Shown here: positions 7,376 to 15,896 of the stretch, piece after piece
How the letters are laid out: each line of letters opens with the position of its first letter
Position numbering within the stretch: position 1 is the first letter of the stretch
NCBI RefSeq assembly: GCF_015477835.1
Contig: NZ_JADLQN010000006.1
Coordinates: forward strand, 1 to 64,000
Reading direction: 5' to 3'
DNA: 64,000 bases
From: Nocardia higoensis
Lineage (GTDB): Bacteria; Actinomycetota; Actinomycetes; Mycobacteriales; Mycobacteriaceae
Position numbers and translations under genes: made by a program
The notes under the pieces: model-generated
The model's input: the letters and a program-made list of their open reading frames with translations, nothing else
What the model was told of the DNA's origin: nothing
Database searches by the model: none

Positions 7376-9721
7376 TCAGGGGCGCGGGCCCGCCAGCCAG
7401 ACAGCGCTGTTCGGCGCGAGCGCGACCGTCGCCGAGAACGGGCGACCGTGCCGACGCACGTCCTCGGTGTGGACCGCGCCCAGGTTGCCGATTCCCGAAC
7501 CGCCGTATTCGACGGCGTCGGTATTGACGATCTCGGTCCATTCACCGGCCACCGGCAGGCCGAGCCGGTACTCGCCGTGCGTCGAGCCGGAGAAGTTGAA
7601 CACGCAGGCCACCATCGAGCCGTCCGAGCCGTAGCGCAGGAAGGCCAGGACATTGTGCTCGCGGTCGTCGGCCTCGATCCAGGCGTAGCCGCCGGGGGTG
7701 GTGTCCTGGCTCCACAGCGCGGGGGTGGCGCGATAGACGCGGTTGAGGTCGCGCACCGCCGTGGCGATGCCGCGGTGCAGCGGATTGCCCAGCTCTTCCC
7801 AGTCCAGCCCGCGATCGTGTGACCATTCGCGGTACTGGCCGAAATCCTGGCCCATGAACAGCAATTGCTTGCCGGGGTGGGCCCACATGTAGGCCAGCAG
7901 CGCGCGCACGCCCGCCGATTTGGCGAAATCGTCGCCGGGCATCCGGCTCCACAGCGTGCCCTTGCCGTGCACCACCTCGTCGTGGCTGATGGGCAGCACG
8001 TAGTTCTCGCTCCACGCGTACACCATCGAGAAGGTGATCTCGTGGTGGTGCCAGGCCCGATGGATCGGGTCGCGTCCGAGGAAGCCCAGGGTGTCGTGCA
8101 TCCAGCCCATGTTCCACTTCATGGTGAATCCCAGGCCGCCGACATCGGCGCCGCGGGTGACGCCGGGCCAGGTGGTGGACTCCTCGGCGACGGTGACCAC
8201 GCCCGGATGCGCCCGATGCACCGTCTCGTTGAGTTCGCGCAGGAAGGCGACGGCCTCCAGGTTCTCCCGGCCGCCGTGGATGTTGGGTTCCCAGTCGCCG
8301 CCGCGTGAGTAGTCCAGGTAGAGCATCGAGGCGACGGCGTCCACGCGCAGGCCGTCGATGTGGAATTCCTCGATCCAGTAGCGGGCGTTGGCGATGAGGA
8401 AGTTGCGGACCTCGTTGCGGCCGAAGTCGAAGACGTAGGTGCCCCAGTCGGGTTGTTCACCGCGCCGGGGGTCCGCGTGCTCGTAGAGTGGGGTGCCGTC
8501 GAAGCGGGCCAGCGCCCATTCGTCGCGCGGGAAGTGCGCGGGCACCCAGTCGAGCAGGACGCCGATGCCCGCGCCGTGCAGGTGGTCGACGAAGGCGCGG
8601 AAGTCGTCGGGGGAGCCGAAGCGGGCGGTGGGGGCGTAGTAGGAGGTGACCTGATAGCCCCAGGAACCACCGAACGGATGCTCGGCGACCGGCAGCAGTT
8701 CGACGTGGGTGTATCCGGTCTCGCGGACGTAGTCGGCCAGTTGCCGCGCCAGCTCCCGGTAATCAAGGCCGGGGCGCCAGGAACCCAGATGCACCTCGTA
8801 GACGCTCATCGGTGACCGGGTCGGATCGCCGGCGCGGCGCTGGTCGAGCCATTGCTCGTCGTTCCAGACGTAGGCGCTCTCGGTGACGACCGAGGCGGTG
8901 CGCGGCGGGATCTCGGTGGCGAAGGCCAGCGGGTCGGCGTGGTCGACCACGCGACCGTCCACGCCGTGCACCCGGTACTTGTACTTGGTGCCCGGACCGA
9001 CGTCGGGAACGAACACCTCCCAGACACCCGAGGTGCCCAGCGCTCGCATCGGTGCGGTGCGGCCGCCCCAGCCGTCGAAGTCGCCGAACACCGTGACGCC
9101 GCGGGCGGCGGGCGCCCACACCGCGAAGGACGTGCCCGCCACCGCGCCGTCGAGGGTTTCGTAGCGGCGCGGGTGCGCGCCGAGTACCTGCCACAGATGC
9201 TCGTGGCGGCCCGCGCCGATCAGGTGCAGGTCGAACTCGCCGAGCGTGGGTAGGAAGCGGTAGCCGTCGGCGGCCACGACGGCGCCACCGCCCGGGTACG
9301 CGGTGACGACCCGGTAGTCCATCAGCTCCGGGTAGGGCAGGACGGCGGCGAACATGTCGTAGCCGAGGAACTCGAGCGGGTGGTCCTCGAGCGGATGGTT
9401 CGTGCCGCCGACACGCACCCGGACGGACTCGGCATGCGGGCGCAGGACCCGCACGACGGTTCCGTCCGGATGGGGGTGCGCGCCGAGCACAGTGTGCGGG
9501 TCGCGGTGCGTGCCCGCGGCCAGCAGCATGAGGTCGCGCGTTTCGACCAGCGGCCGGCTCCGGTCGGGCGGGAGTACGCCGTTCGACACGCCGACGTCGT
9601 CAGCGCCGTTCGCGTTGTCCGTGCGGGTGCCGCTCGCATCCGGCCCGCCACCACGCGTGCTGGGCGCGGTGTCGGGCGAGGCGGGGGTGGTCGTGTCCGG
9701 GTCGGGCTCCTTGGCGCTCAA
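7376..9721 (-). CDS. glgB: 1,4-alpha-glucan branching enzyme
   Basis: A 781-residue GH13 enzyme. An N-terminal Pro/Thr/Asp-rich extension of about 60 residues precedes the two starch-binding (CBM48) modules and the (beta/alpha)8 barrel. Catalytic motifs visible are GLRVDAV (nucleophile Asp461), VTVAEEST and ISHDEVVHGKG. It transfers glucan segments to alpha-1,6 positions, working with GlgE on the maltose-1-phosphate route. The start is assigned to TTG 9721, which overlaps the glgE stop as TTGA, implying translational coupling; the open frame continues upstream into glgE but is not family-like. Confidence 0.93.
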   Translation of the reverse strand: MSAKEPDPDTTTPASPDTAPSTRGGGPDASGTRTDNANGADDVGVSNGVLPPDRSRPLVETRDLMLLAAGTHRDPHTVLGAHPHPDGTVVRVLRPHAESVRVRVGGTNHPLEDHPLEFLGYDMFAAVLPYPELMDYRVVTAYPGGGAVVAADGYRFLPTLGEFDLHLIGAGRHEHLWQVLGAHPRRYETLDGAVAGTSFAVWAPAARGVTVFGDFDGWGGRTAPMRALGTSGVWEVFVPDVGPGTKYKYRVHGVDGRVVDHADPLAFATEIPPRTASVVTESAYVWNDEQWLDQRRAGDPTRSPMSVYEVHLGSWRPGLDYRELARQLADYVRETGYTHVELLPVAEHPFGGSWGYQVTSYYAPTARFGSPDDFRAFVDHLHGAGIGVLLDWVPAHFPRDEWALARFDGTPLYEHADPRRGEQPDWGTYVFDFGRNEVRNFLIANARYWIEEFHIDGLRVDAVASMLYLDYSRGGDWEPNIHGGRENLEAVAFLRELNETVHRAHPGVVTVAEESTTWPGVTRGADVGGLGFTMKWNMGWMHDTLGFLGRDPIHRAWHHHEITFSMVYAWSENYVLPISHDEVVHGKGTLWSRMPGDDFAKSAGVRALLAYMWAHPGKQLLFMGQDFGQYREWSHDRGLDWEELGNPLHRGIATAVRDLNRVYRATPALWSQDTTPGGYAWIEADDREHNVLAFLRYGSDGSMVACVFNFSGSTHGEYRLGLPVAGEWTEIVNTDAVEYGGSGIGNLGAVHTEDVRRHGRPFSATVALAPNSAVWLAGPRP

Positions 9722-11721
9722 TGCAGACTCCTCCGATAGGACAGTGCCGCGCGGGCGGAGGCGGGGACCGGTGGCAGGGCGACGATGTGCGCGACCGCGT
9801 GTGCCGGGTCCAGGCGCACCCAATTGGTCTGACCCCAATGCCATTCCTCGCCGCTGACCTCGTCGCGCACGACGGGATGATCGTGCCATTCGCGGCCGAT
9901 CGCGGGCAGGTCGAGGGACAGGAAGCCCTCCTCGGCGCTGTAGGGGTTCAGGTTGACGATGACGAGCACGGCGTCGCCGCCGATCGGGTCGAACTTGGAG
10001 TAGGCGATCAGGGCGTCGTTGTCGATGTGGTGGAAGTGCAGGCAGCGCAACTGTTGCAGCGCGGGGTGTGCGCGACGGATCTCGTTGAGCCGGGTCAACC
10101 AGGGTTCCAGCGATTCGCCTCGGTCGAGTGCGCCGACGAAATCGCGCGGGCGCAGTTCGTATTTCTCCGAGTCCAGGTATTCCTCGCTACCCGGTCGCAC
10201 GGCCTGGTGCTCGAAGAGCTCGAAACCGGAGTAGACGCCCCAGGTGGGGGAGAGGGTGGCGGCGAGCGCCGCGCGGATGGCGAACATGCCCGGACCGCCG
10301 TGCTGGAGGCTCTCGTGCAGGATGTCGGGGGTGTTCACGAACAGATTCGGGCGCGCCTCGTCGGCCTTGGCGGCCAGTTCCTCGCCGAACTCGGTGAGCT
10401 CCCACTTGGCCACCCGCCAGGTGAAATAGGTGTAGGACTGGCTGAATCCGCGCCGGGCCAGGCCGTAGAGCCGGGCCGGGCGGGTGAACGCCTCGGAGAG
10501 GAACACGACCTCGGGGCTGTCCTTGCGCACCGCGGCGATCAGCCATTCCCAGAAGTCGGCGGGCTTGGTGTGCGGGTTGTCGACGCGGAAGATCGTGACG
10601 CCCAGCCCGATCCAGTGCCGCACGACCCGCAGGATCTCGGCGTAGAGGCCGTCGGGGTCGTTGTCGAAGTCGATCGGGTAGATGTCCTGGTATTTCTTCG
10701 GCGGGTTCTCGGCGTAGGCGATGGTGCCGTCGGGCAAGGTGGTGAACCACTCCGGGTGCGCGGCCACCCACGGATGGTCGGGGGCGCACTGCAGGGCCAG
10801 GTCGAGGGCGACTTCGAGGCCGAGCTCGTCGGCGGTGGCGACGAACGCGGCGAAATCGGACTCGGTGCCCAGCGCCGGATGGACGGCGTCGTGGCCGCCG
10901 TCCTTCGAGCCGATCGCCCACGGCGAGCCGACATCGCCCGGCCCGGCGACCAGGGAGTTGTTGGGGCCCTTGCGATTCACCTCCCCGATCGGATGGATCG
11001 GCGGCAGGTACACCACGTCGAAGCCCATGCGCGCGATACGCGGCAGTTCGGCGGCGGCGGTGGCGAACGTGCCGTGCACGGGTGTGCCGTCGGCGTCGCG
11101 ACCCCCGGTGGAGCGCGGGAAGAACTCGTACCAGGAGCCGAAGAGCGCCCGCGTGCGCTCGACCTGCACGTGATGCGCCGGGCCGCGGGTCACCAGCTCG
11201 CGCAGCGGGCTCACCCGCAGGATCTCGCCGATCTCCTCGGCGAAGGCGGGCGCGACGCGGGCCGGCAGCTGCTCATCGCTGCGCAGGGCGGCCGCGACCG
11301 CCCGCAGCTTCTCGAACTCGGCTTTGCGTACCGCGCGAGCGGCGCGTTCGAACAACCGCGCGCCGTTCTCGAGGTCGTTGGCCAGGTCGGCGGCGCTCTG
11401 GCCGACCGACAGCTTGGCCTCCACGGCATGGCGCCAGGTCGCGATGGGATCGCTCCAGCCCTCCACGCGCACGGTCCACAGTCCCGATGCGTTGGGGACG
11501 AAGGTGGCGTCGAACACATCCGGCTCGGCGGCGGGGGTCATCCTGATGCGGGTCGGGCGGTTCGCGCCGGGCGCGCGCACGGTCAGATTCGCCGAGACGG
11601 CGTCGTGTCCCTCGCGCCACACCACGGCGCGCACCGGGAACACCTCGCCCACCACAGCCTTGGCCGGAAAACCACCGGGGATCGAGGGAGCAGTGTCATC
11701 GATGGCGATGCGGCCGGTCAC
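9718..11721 (-). CDS. glgE: alpha-1,4-glucan:maltose-1-phosphate maltosyltransferase
   Basis: A 667-residue GH13_3 enzyme that extends alpha-glucan with maltose-1-phosphate. Motifs include VYLPPIHPIGEVNRKG, IFRVDNPHTKP (nucleophile Asp381) and VVFLSEAFTRP (acid/base Glu). Start is GTG 11721 (TGRIAIDDTAPSIPGG); upstream GTG and TTG codons at 11727 and 11730 are alternatives. The gene overlaps glgB by four bases, forming a glgE-glgB operon transcribed away from glgP, as in mycobacteria. Confidence 0.94.
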   Translation of the reverse strand: MTGRIAIDDTAPSIPGGFPAKAVVGEVFPVRAVVWREGHDAVSANLTVRAPGANRPTRIRMTPAAEPDVFDATFVPNASGLWTVRVEGWSDPIATWRHAVEAKLSVGQSAADLANDLENGARLFERAARAVRKAEFEKLRAVAAALRSDEQLPARVAPAFAEEIGEILRVSPLRELVTRGPAHHVQVERTRALFGSWYEFFPRSTGGRDADGTPVHGTFATAAAELPRIARMGFDVVYLPPIHPIGEVNRKGPNNSLVAGPGDVGSPWAIGSKDGGHDAVHPALGTESDFAAFVATADELGLEVALDLALQCAPDHPWVAAHPEWFTTLPDGTIAYAENPPKKYQDIYPIDFDNDPDGLYAEILRVVRHWIGLGVTIFRVDNPHTKPADFWEWLIAAVRKDSPEVVFLSEAFTRPARLYGLARRGFSQSYTYFTWRVAKWELTEFGEELAAKADEARPNLFVNTPDILHESLQHGGPGMFAIRAALAATLSPTWGVYSGFELFEHQAVRPGSEEYLDSEKYELRPRDFVGALDRGESLEPWLTRLNEIRRAHPALQQLRCLHFHHIDNDALIAYSKFDPIGGDAVLVIVNLNPYSAEEGFLSLDLPAIGREWHDHPVVRDEVSGEEWHWGQTNWVRLDPAHAVAHIVALPPVPASARAALSYRRSLH

Positions 11722-11846
11722 GTGCACCAACCTACTGGACGATCTCCGGTGGCGAGGACTGTGACGGCGAGGGGGGTGGCGGTCGTGCCTGTTGAGACGT
11801 AGTTTCCTGGTCGGCGCGAGGCGGGAGCCTGTGTGGGGTCCAGCCG

Positions 11847-11894
11847 GTGCGGGCATCGCGTCGGTTCACTGTCCGTGCTCATCCGACCGAGCGT
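11847..11894 (+). pseudogene. duplicated 5' end of glgP (remnant)
   Basis: Starting from an in-frame GTG at 11847, the codons read VRASRRFTVRAHPTERRP, close to the true glgP start VKALRRFTVRAHLPERLA. At the DNA level 11853-11894 matches glgP 13198-13239 with three or four mismatches over 42 bases, in the same orientation. The similarity stops after about 18 codons. The two copies flank the tetR-VOC module, so this appears to be the original or a duplicated glgP start left behind by insertion of that module. Confidence 0.75.
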
Positions 11895-11912
11895 CGGCCG
11901 GTGGATCGGTTC

Positions 11913-12512
11913 TCAGCGCGCCTGCTGGTCGCGCAGCCCCTCGAGCAGTGCGCGCAAGGCGGTCGTGGTCTGGTCGAGCGCGTCGGGCTCGGAGGCGGTG
12001 GCGAGCCAGAGCGCGGCCTCGTTCATCGCGCCGGAGAGCAGGTGGGTGAGCGGGGCGATCGGCTGCGGTGCGAGCACGCCCGTGTCGACCAGGAGTCGCA
12101 GAGCCTCGCCGAGATGCCGGGCGGAGTTGGCCTCGTCGAGTGCCCGCCATTCGTGCCAGCCGAGCACCGCGGGGCCGTCGATCAGCATGATGCGCTGGAT
12201 CGCGGGGTCGGTGCAGATGGCGAGGAACGCCTCGCATCCGGAGACCAGCTGGGTCCAGGCGTCCGAGGCGGGGTCGGCGGCTTCGGCGACCCGCTCGCCG
12301 ACCTCGTGCTGCACCTGCTCCAGGACCGCGCGGAACAGGTCGGTCTTGCCGGCGAAGTTGTGGTAGAGCGCGCCCTTGGTGACACCTGTCGCCGCGACGA
12401 TCTCCGAGAGACCAACGGCGCCGAAGCCTTTCGCGGCGAACAGGCGCCTGCTCTCGCGCAGCAGCGCGCGGCGGGTCTGTTCGCGCTGCTGGGTGCGCAC
12501 GGTGCTCGGCAT
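11913..12512 (-). CDS. TetR family regulator
   Basis: A 199-residue TetR protein. The N-terminal helix-turn-helix runs through RRLFAAKGFGAVGLSEIV and GVTKGALYHNFAGKTDLF; the rest is the helical ligand-binding domain. It is divergent from a VOC-family gene, and the 78-base gap holds a perfect inverted repeat that is a good operator candidate, so it probably represses itself and the VOC gene. The pair lies inside the glg locus between two copies of the glgP 5' end, suggesting acquisition by transfer. Confidence 0.9.
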   Translation of the reverse strand: MPSTVRTQQREQTRRALLRESRRLFAAKGFGAVGLSEIVAATGVTKGALYHNFAGKTDLFRAVLEQVQHEVGERVAEAADPASDAWTQLVSGCEAFLAICTDPAIQRIMLIDGPAVLGWHEWRALDEANSARHLGEALRLLVDTGVLAPQPIAPLTHLLSGAMNEAALWLATASEPDALDQTTTALRALLEGLRDQQAR

Positions 12513-12538
12513 GGGAAACCTCTCGTTGACATTCCATC

Positions 12539-12567
12539 GGTATGTGAACTAGCTTACTTCACATACC
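12539..12567. promoter_or_regulatory. palindromic operator, tetR-VOC intergenic
   Basis: Inverted repeat GGTATGTGAA (12539-12548) and TTCACATACC (12558-12567) with a 9-base spacer. Direct repeats of CCATCGGTA overlap both arms (12534 and 12566). It is placed between the divergent TetR and VOC starts, as expected for autoregulation. Confidence 0.7.
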
Positions 12568-12590
12568 ATCGGTACGCGAAAGGGTTGGAC

Positions 12591-13043
12591 ATGAAACTCG
12601 GCAGCTTCTACCCCGTCATCGGCACCACCCACATCGCGCAATCGCGCGACTTCTACACCCAGTGGCTCGGCTTCGAGATCACCTTCGAGGCGGACTGGTA
12701 CGTCAGCATGCGCCGCCCCGGCGGCGCCGACGAGCCCGAATACGAGCTCGCCCTGCTCGACCACACCCACCCGACGGTGCCGTCGGCCTACCGCAAGCCG
12801 GTGCAGGGACTGCTGCTGAACTTCGAGGTCGACGACGTCGACGCGGAATGGGAGCGCTTGGTCGTGCGGGGCGGACTGCGCGCCGAACTCGAGATCAGGA
12901 GCGAGGACTTCGGCCAACGCCACTTCATCGTCGCCGACCCGAGTGGCGTGCTGATCGACATGATCACGCAGATCCCGCCGAGCGCGGAGTACGCCGATCA
13001 GTTCAGCGCCGAGTACGCCACCGAGCAGTTCGCCGACCGGTGA
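12591..13043 (+). CDS. VOC (glyoxalase/bleomycin-resistance) family protein
   Basis: A 150-residue vicinal-oxygen-chelate protein. The first half includes GTTHIAQSRDFYTQWLGFE and the second LLLNFEVDDVDAEW and RHFIVADPSGVLIDMI, the paired beta-alpha-beta-beta-beta units of the fold. Members are lyases, dioxygenases or antibiotic-binding proteins; which one is unclear. ATG 12591 follows GAAAGGG. It is probably under control of the divergent TetR protein. Confidence 0.82.
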   Translation: MKLGSFYPVIGTTHIAQSRDFYTQWLGFEITFEADWYVSMRRPGGADEPEYELALLDHTHPTVPSAYRKPVQGLLLNFEVDDVDAEWERLVVRGGLRAELEIRSEDFGQRHFIVADPSGVLIDMITQIPPSAEYADQFSAEYATEQFADR

Positions 13044-13191
13044 ACCACGTCGCCGGGGCGACGGAGGGACGGGATGGACGACGGCCGATCGCCGGGGTGA
13101 CCAAGGGTAGGGCGTGGGGGTGGACGAGGGGTGGCCGAGGGCTCGAGCGTCCAGGCGGCCGAGCGGCGCGGCGTTCGGTAGGGTTCCCGGA

Positions 13192-15759
13192 GTGAAGGCA
13201 TTGCGTCGGTTCACTGTCCGTGCTCATCTGCCCGAGCGTTTGGCGGCACTGGGTGAGTTGTCCACGAATCTGCGGTGGTCCTGGCATCCGCCGACACAGG
13301 ACGTCTTCGCCGCCATCGACCCGCGGCTGTGGCGTGAGGTCGGCCATGATCCGGTGCGCATCCTCGGTGAGGTGCCCGCCGCCCGGCTCGACGAGCTCGC
13401 CGCCGATCCCGAGTACCTCGCGCAGGTGGACGCGGCCGCAGCGGACCTGCGGGACTACCTCGGCGCCGCGACCTGGTTCCAGCGGCAGGGCCGCGAGGAC
13501 GGGGTACGCGGTATCGCCTACTTCTCGATGGAGTTCGGTGTCAGCGAAGTGCTGCCGAACTACTCCGGCGGTCTGGGCATCCTGGCGGGCGATCATCTCA
13601 AAGCCGCCTCCGACCTGGGACTGCCGCTGATCGGCGTCGGGCTGCTGTACCGGTCCGGGTACTTCCGGCAGTCGCTGTCGGCCGACGGCTGGCAGATCGA
13701 GCACTATCCCGCGCTCGACCCGCAGGGCCTGCCCTTGCGCCTGCTCACCAGCGAGGGCTCGGCGGTGCTGGTGCACGTGGCGATGCCCGACGGCCGGGTG
13801 CTGCGCGCGCGGGTGTGGATCGCCCAGGTCGGGCGGGTGCCGTTGCTGCTGTTGGACTCCGACATCACCGAGAACGACGCGGACCTGCGCGCGGTGACCG
13901 ATCGGCTCTACGGCGGCGACCAGGACCATCGCATCAAGCAGGAGATCCTGGCCGGCATCGGCGGGGTGCGGGCGGTGCGCGCCTACACCCGCGCCGAGGG
14001 GCTGCCGGACCCGGAGGTCTTCCATATGAACGAGGGGCACGCGGGCTTCCTCGGTGTGGAGCGCATCCGCGAATATGTGGCGGGGGGCATGGATTTCGAC
14101 ACCGCATCGACCGTGGTGCGAGCGGCGACGGTGTTCACCACGCATACCCCGGTCCCCGCGGGGATCGACCGGTTCCCGATGCCGATGGTGCGCCGCTACT
14201 TCGGCGGCGGGCACGGGGAGGCGGAATCGCCCCTGCTGCCCGGGCTGTCGGTGGACCGCATCCTGGCGCTCGGGCGCGAGGCCGATCCCTCGGTCTACAA
14301 CATGGCGCACATGGGGCTGCGCCTGGCGCAACGCGCGAACGGCGTCTCACGCCTGCACGGCGAGGTGAGCCGGAGCATGTTCGCGGCGCTCTGGCCGGGA
14401 TTCGATCCCGAGGAGGTGCCGATCGGTTCGGTCACCAACGGCGTGCACGCGCCGACGTGGGCGGCCAGGGAATGGGTGGAGAAAGCGCGCGACCTGGTCG
14501 GGCCCGAACTCGCCGAGGAGGGACGCGGCTGGGAGCAACTGCGCGAGGTCGATCTCGGTGAACTCTGGTCCACCCGCAATGTCCTGCGAGCCACGCTGGT
14601 GCGGGAAGTGCGTCGCAGGCTGCGGGCCTCGTGGCTGGAACGCGGCGCCGCCGAAGCCGAGCTGGGCTGGATCGACGAGGTGTTCGACCCGGACGTACTC
14701 ACCGTCGGCTTCGCGCGCCGGGTGCCGACCTACAAGCGGCTCACCCTGATGCTGCGCGATCCCGAACGGCTGCGCGCACTGCTGCTCGACCCCGAGCGGC
14801 CGGTGCAGTTGGTGGTCGCGGGCAAGAGCCACCCCGCCGACGACGGCGGCAAGGCGCTGATCCAGCAGGTCGTGCGCTTCGCCGACGACCCGCAGTTGCG
14901 GCACCGCATCGTCTTCCTGCCCGACTACGACATGTCCATGGCCAGGTACCTGTACTGGGGTTGCGATGTGTGGTTGAACAATCCGCTGCGTCCGCTCGAG
15001 GCCTGTGGCACCTCGGGGATGAAGTCCGCGCTCAACGGCGGACTCAACCTGTCCATCCGGGACGGCTGGTGGGATGAGATGTACGACGGCGAGAACGGCT
15101 GGGCGATCCCCACCGCCGACGGCGTGCGCGACGAACAGCGCCGCGACGACCTCGAGGCCGCCGCGCTCTACGACCTCGTCGAGCGGTCGGTGGCCCCGCG
15201 GTTCTACGACCGCGACGACGCCGGGCTGCCCGTGCGCTGGGTGGAGATGGTGCGCCACACCCTGCAGACGCTGGGCCCGAAGGTGCTGGCCTCGCGGATG
15301 GTGCGCGACTACGCCGTGGAGTACTACAGCCGGGCGGCGGCGGCCTACCGGCAGGTCAGCGCCGACGATTTCGCCGGCGCCGAGGCGCTCACCGAGTACC
15401 GCAGGCGAATCGAGGGAGCCTGGGGAGCGGTCAAGGTCGTCCAGGTCGACAGCGCCGGACTGCCCGACACCCCGGTCATCGGCGCGCCGCTGTCGCTGAC
15501 CGCGCGAGTGGATCTGGGCGGTCTCGCCGTCGCGGATGTGGTGGTGCAGGCGGTGCTCGGCCGCGTGGACGCGGGCGACGATCTCGGCGAGGTGACGACC
15601 GTCGAGATGAGCCACGCCGGAAGCGATTCCGGCGCCGAGGTGTTCACCGTGCGGACGCCGCTGTCGCGCTCGGGCGCGGTCGGCTACACGGTCCGGGTGC
15701 TGCCGCGACATCGGTTGCTGGCGTCGGAGGCGGAGCTGGGCCTGGTCGCCGCGCCCTGA
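13192..15759 (+). CDS. glgP: alpha-glucan phosphorylase
   Basis: An 855-residue glycogen/starch phosphorylase of the GlgP family found beside GlgE in mycobacteria. The pyridoxal-phosphate lysine is in GTSGMKSALNGGLN (Lys611), and NGVHAPTW, FHMNEGHAGFL and SYGGGLG-like NYSGGLGIL mark the active site. It releases glucose-1-phosphate from alpha-glucan chains, and in this pathway supports GlgC/GlgM-GlgE cycling. Start GTG 13192. Its first 16 codons are duplicated at 11847-11894. Confidence 0.93.
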   Translation: MKALRRFTVRAHLPERLAALGELSTNLRWSWHPPTQDVFAAIDPRLWREVGHDPVRILGEVPAARLDELAADPEYLAQVDAAAADLRDYLGAATWFQRQGREDGVRGIAYFSMEFGVSEVLPNYSGGLGILAGDHLKAASDLGLPLIGVGLLYRSGYFRQSLSADGWQIEHYPALDPQGLPLRLLTSEGSAVLVHVAMPDGRVLRARVWIAQVGRVPLLLLDSDITENDADLRAVTDRLYGGDQDHRIKQEILAGIGGVRAVRAYTRAEGLPDPEVFHMNEGHAGFLGVERIREYVAGGMDFDTASTVVRAATVFTTHTPVPAGIDRFPMPMVRRYFGGGHGEAESPLLPGLSVDRILALGREADPSVYNMAHMGLRLAQRANGVSRLHGEVSRSMFAALWPGFDPEEVPIGSVTNGVHAPTWAAREWVEKARDLVGPELAEEGRGWEQLREVDLGELWSTRNVLRATLVREVRRRLRASWLERGAAEAELGWIDEVFDPDVLTVGFARRVPTYKRLTLMLRDPERLRALLLDPERPVQLVVAGKSHPADDGGKALIQQVVRFADDPQLRHRIVFLPDYDMSMARYLYWGCDVWLNNPLRPLEACGTSGMKSALNGGLNLSIRDGWWDEMYDGENGWAIPTADGVRDEQRRDDLEAAALYDLVERSVAPRFYDRDDAGLPVRWVEMVRHTLQTLGPKVLASRMVRDYAVEYYSRAAAAYRQVSADDFAGAEALTEYRRRIEGAWGAVKVVQVDSAGLPDTPVIGAPLSLTARVDLGGLAVADVVVQAVLGRVDAGDDLGEVTTVEMSHAGSDSGAEVFTVRTPLSRSGAVGYTVRVLPRHRLLASEAELGLVAAP

Positions 15760-15896
15760 GAGCAGGACCGGCCGCACTCCGCGATCGCCCCGGTGAGCAC
15801 GGTCACGAGTGCGGTCGGTCGGCCGCACGATCCGGATAATTCTCCGCTAACCTCCGTTGCGCCCTTCCGTACCTCACGACGACCGGAGAACGCGCA

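Noticed and set aside
11847..13043. 398-residue frame joining a long N-terminus to the VOC protein
   Set aside because: The first 248 codons run antisense to the convincing TetR gene; only the part from ATG 12591 is VOC-like. The first 18 codons are explained by the glgP duplication.
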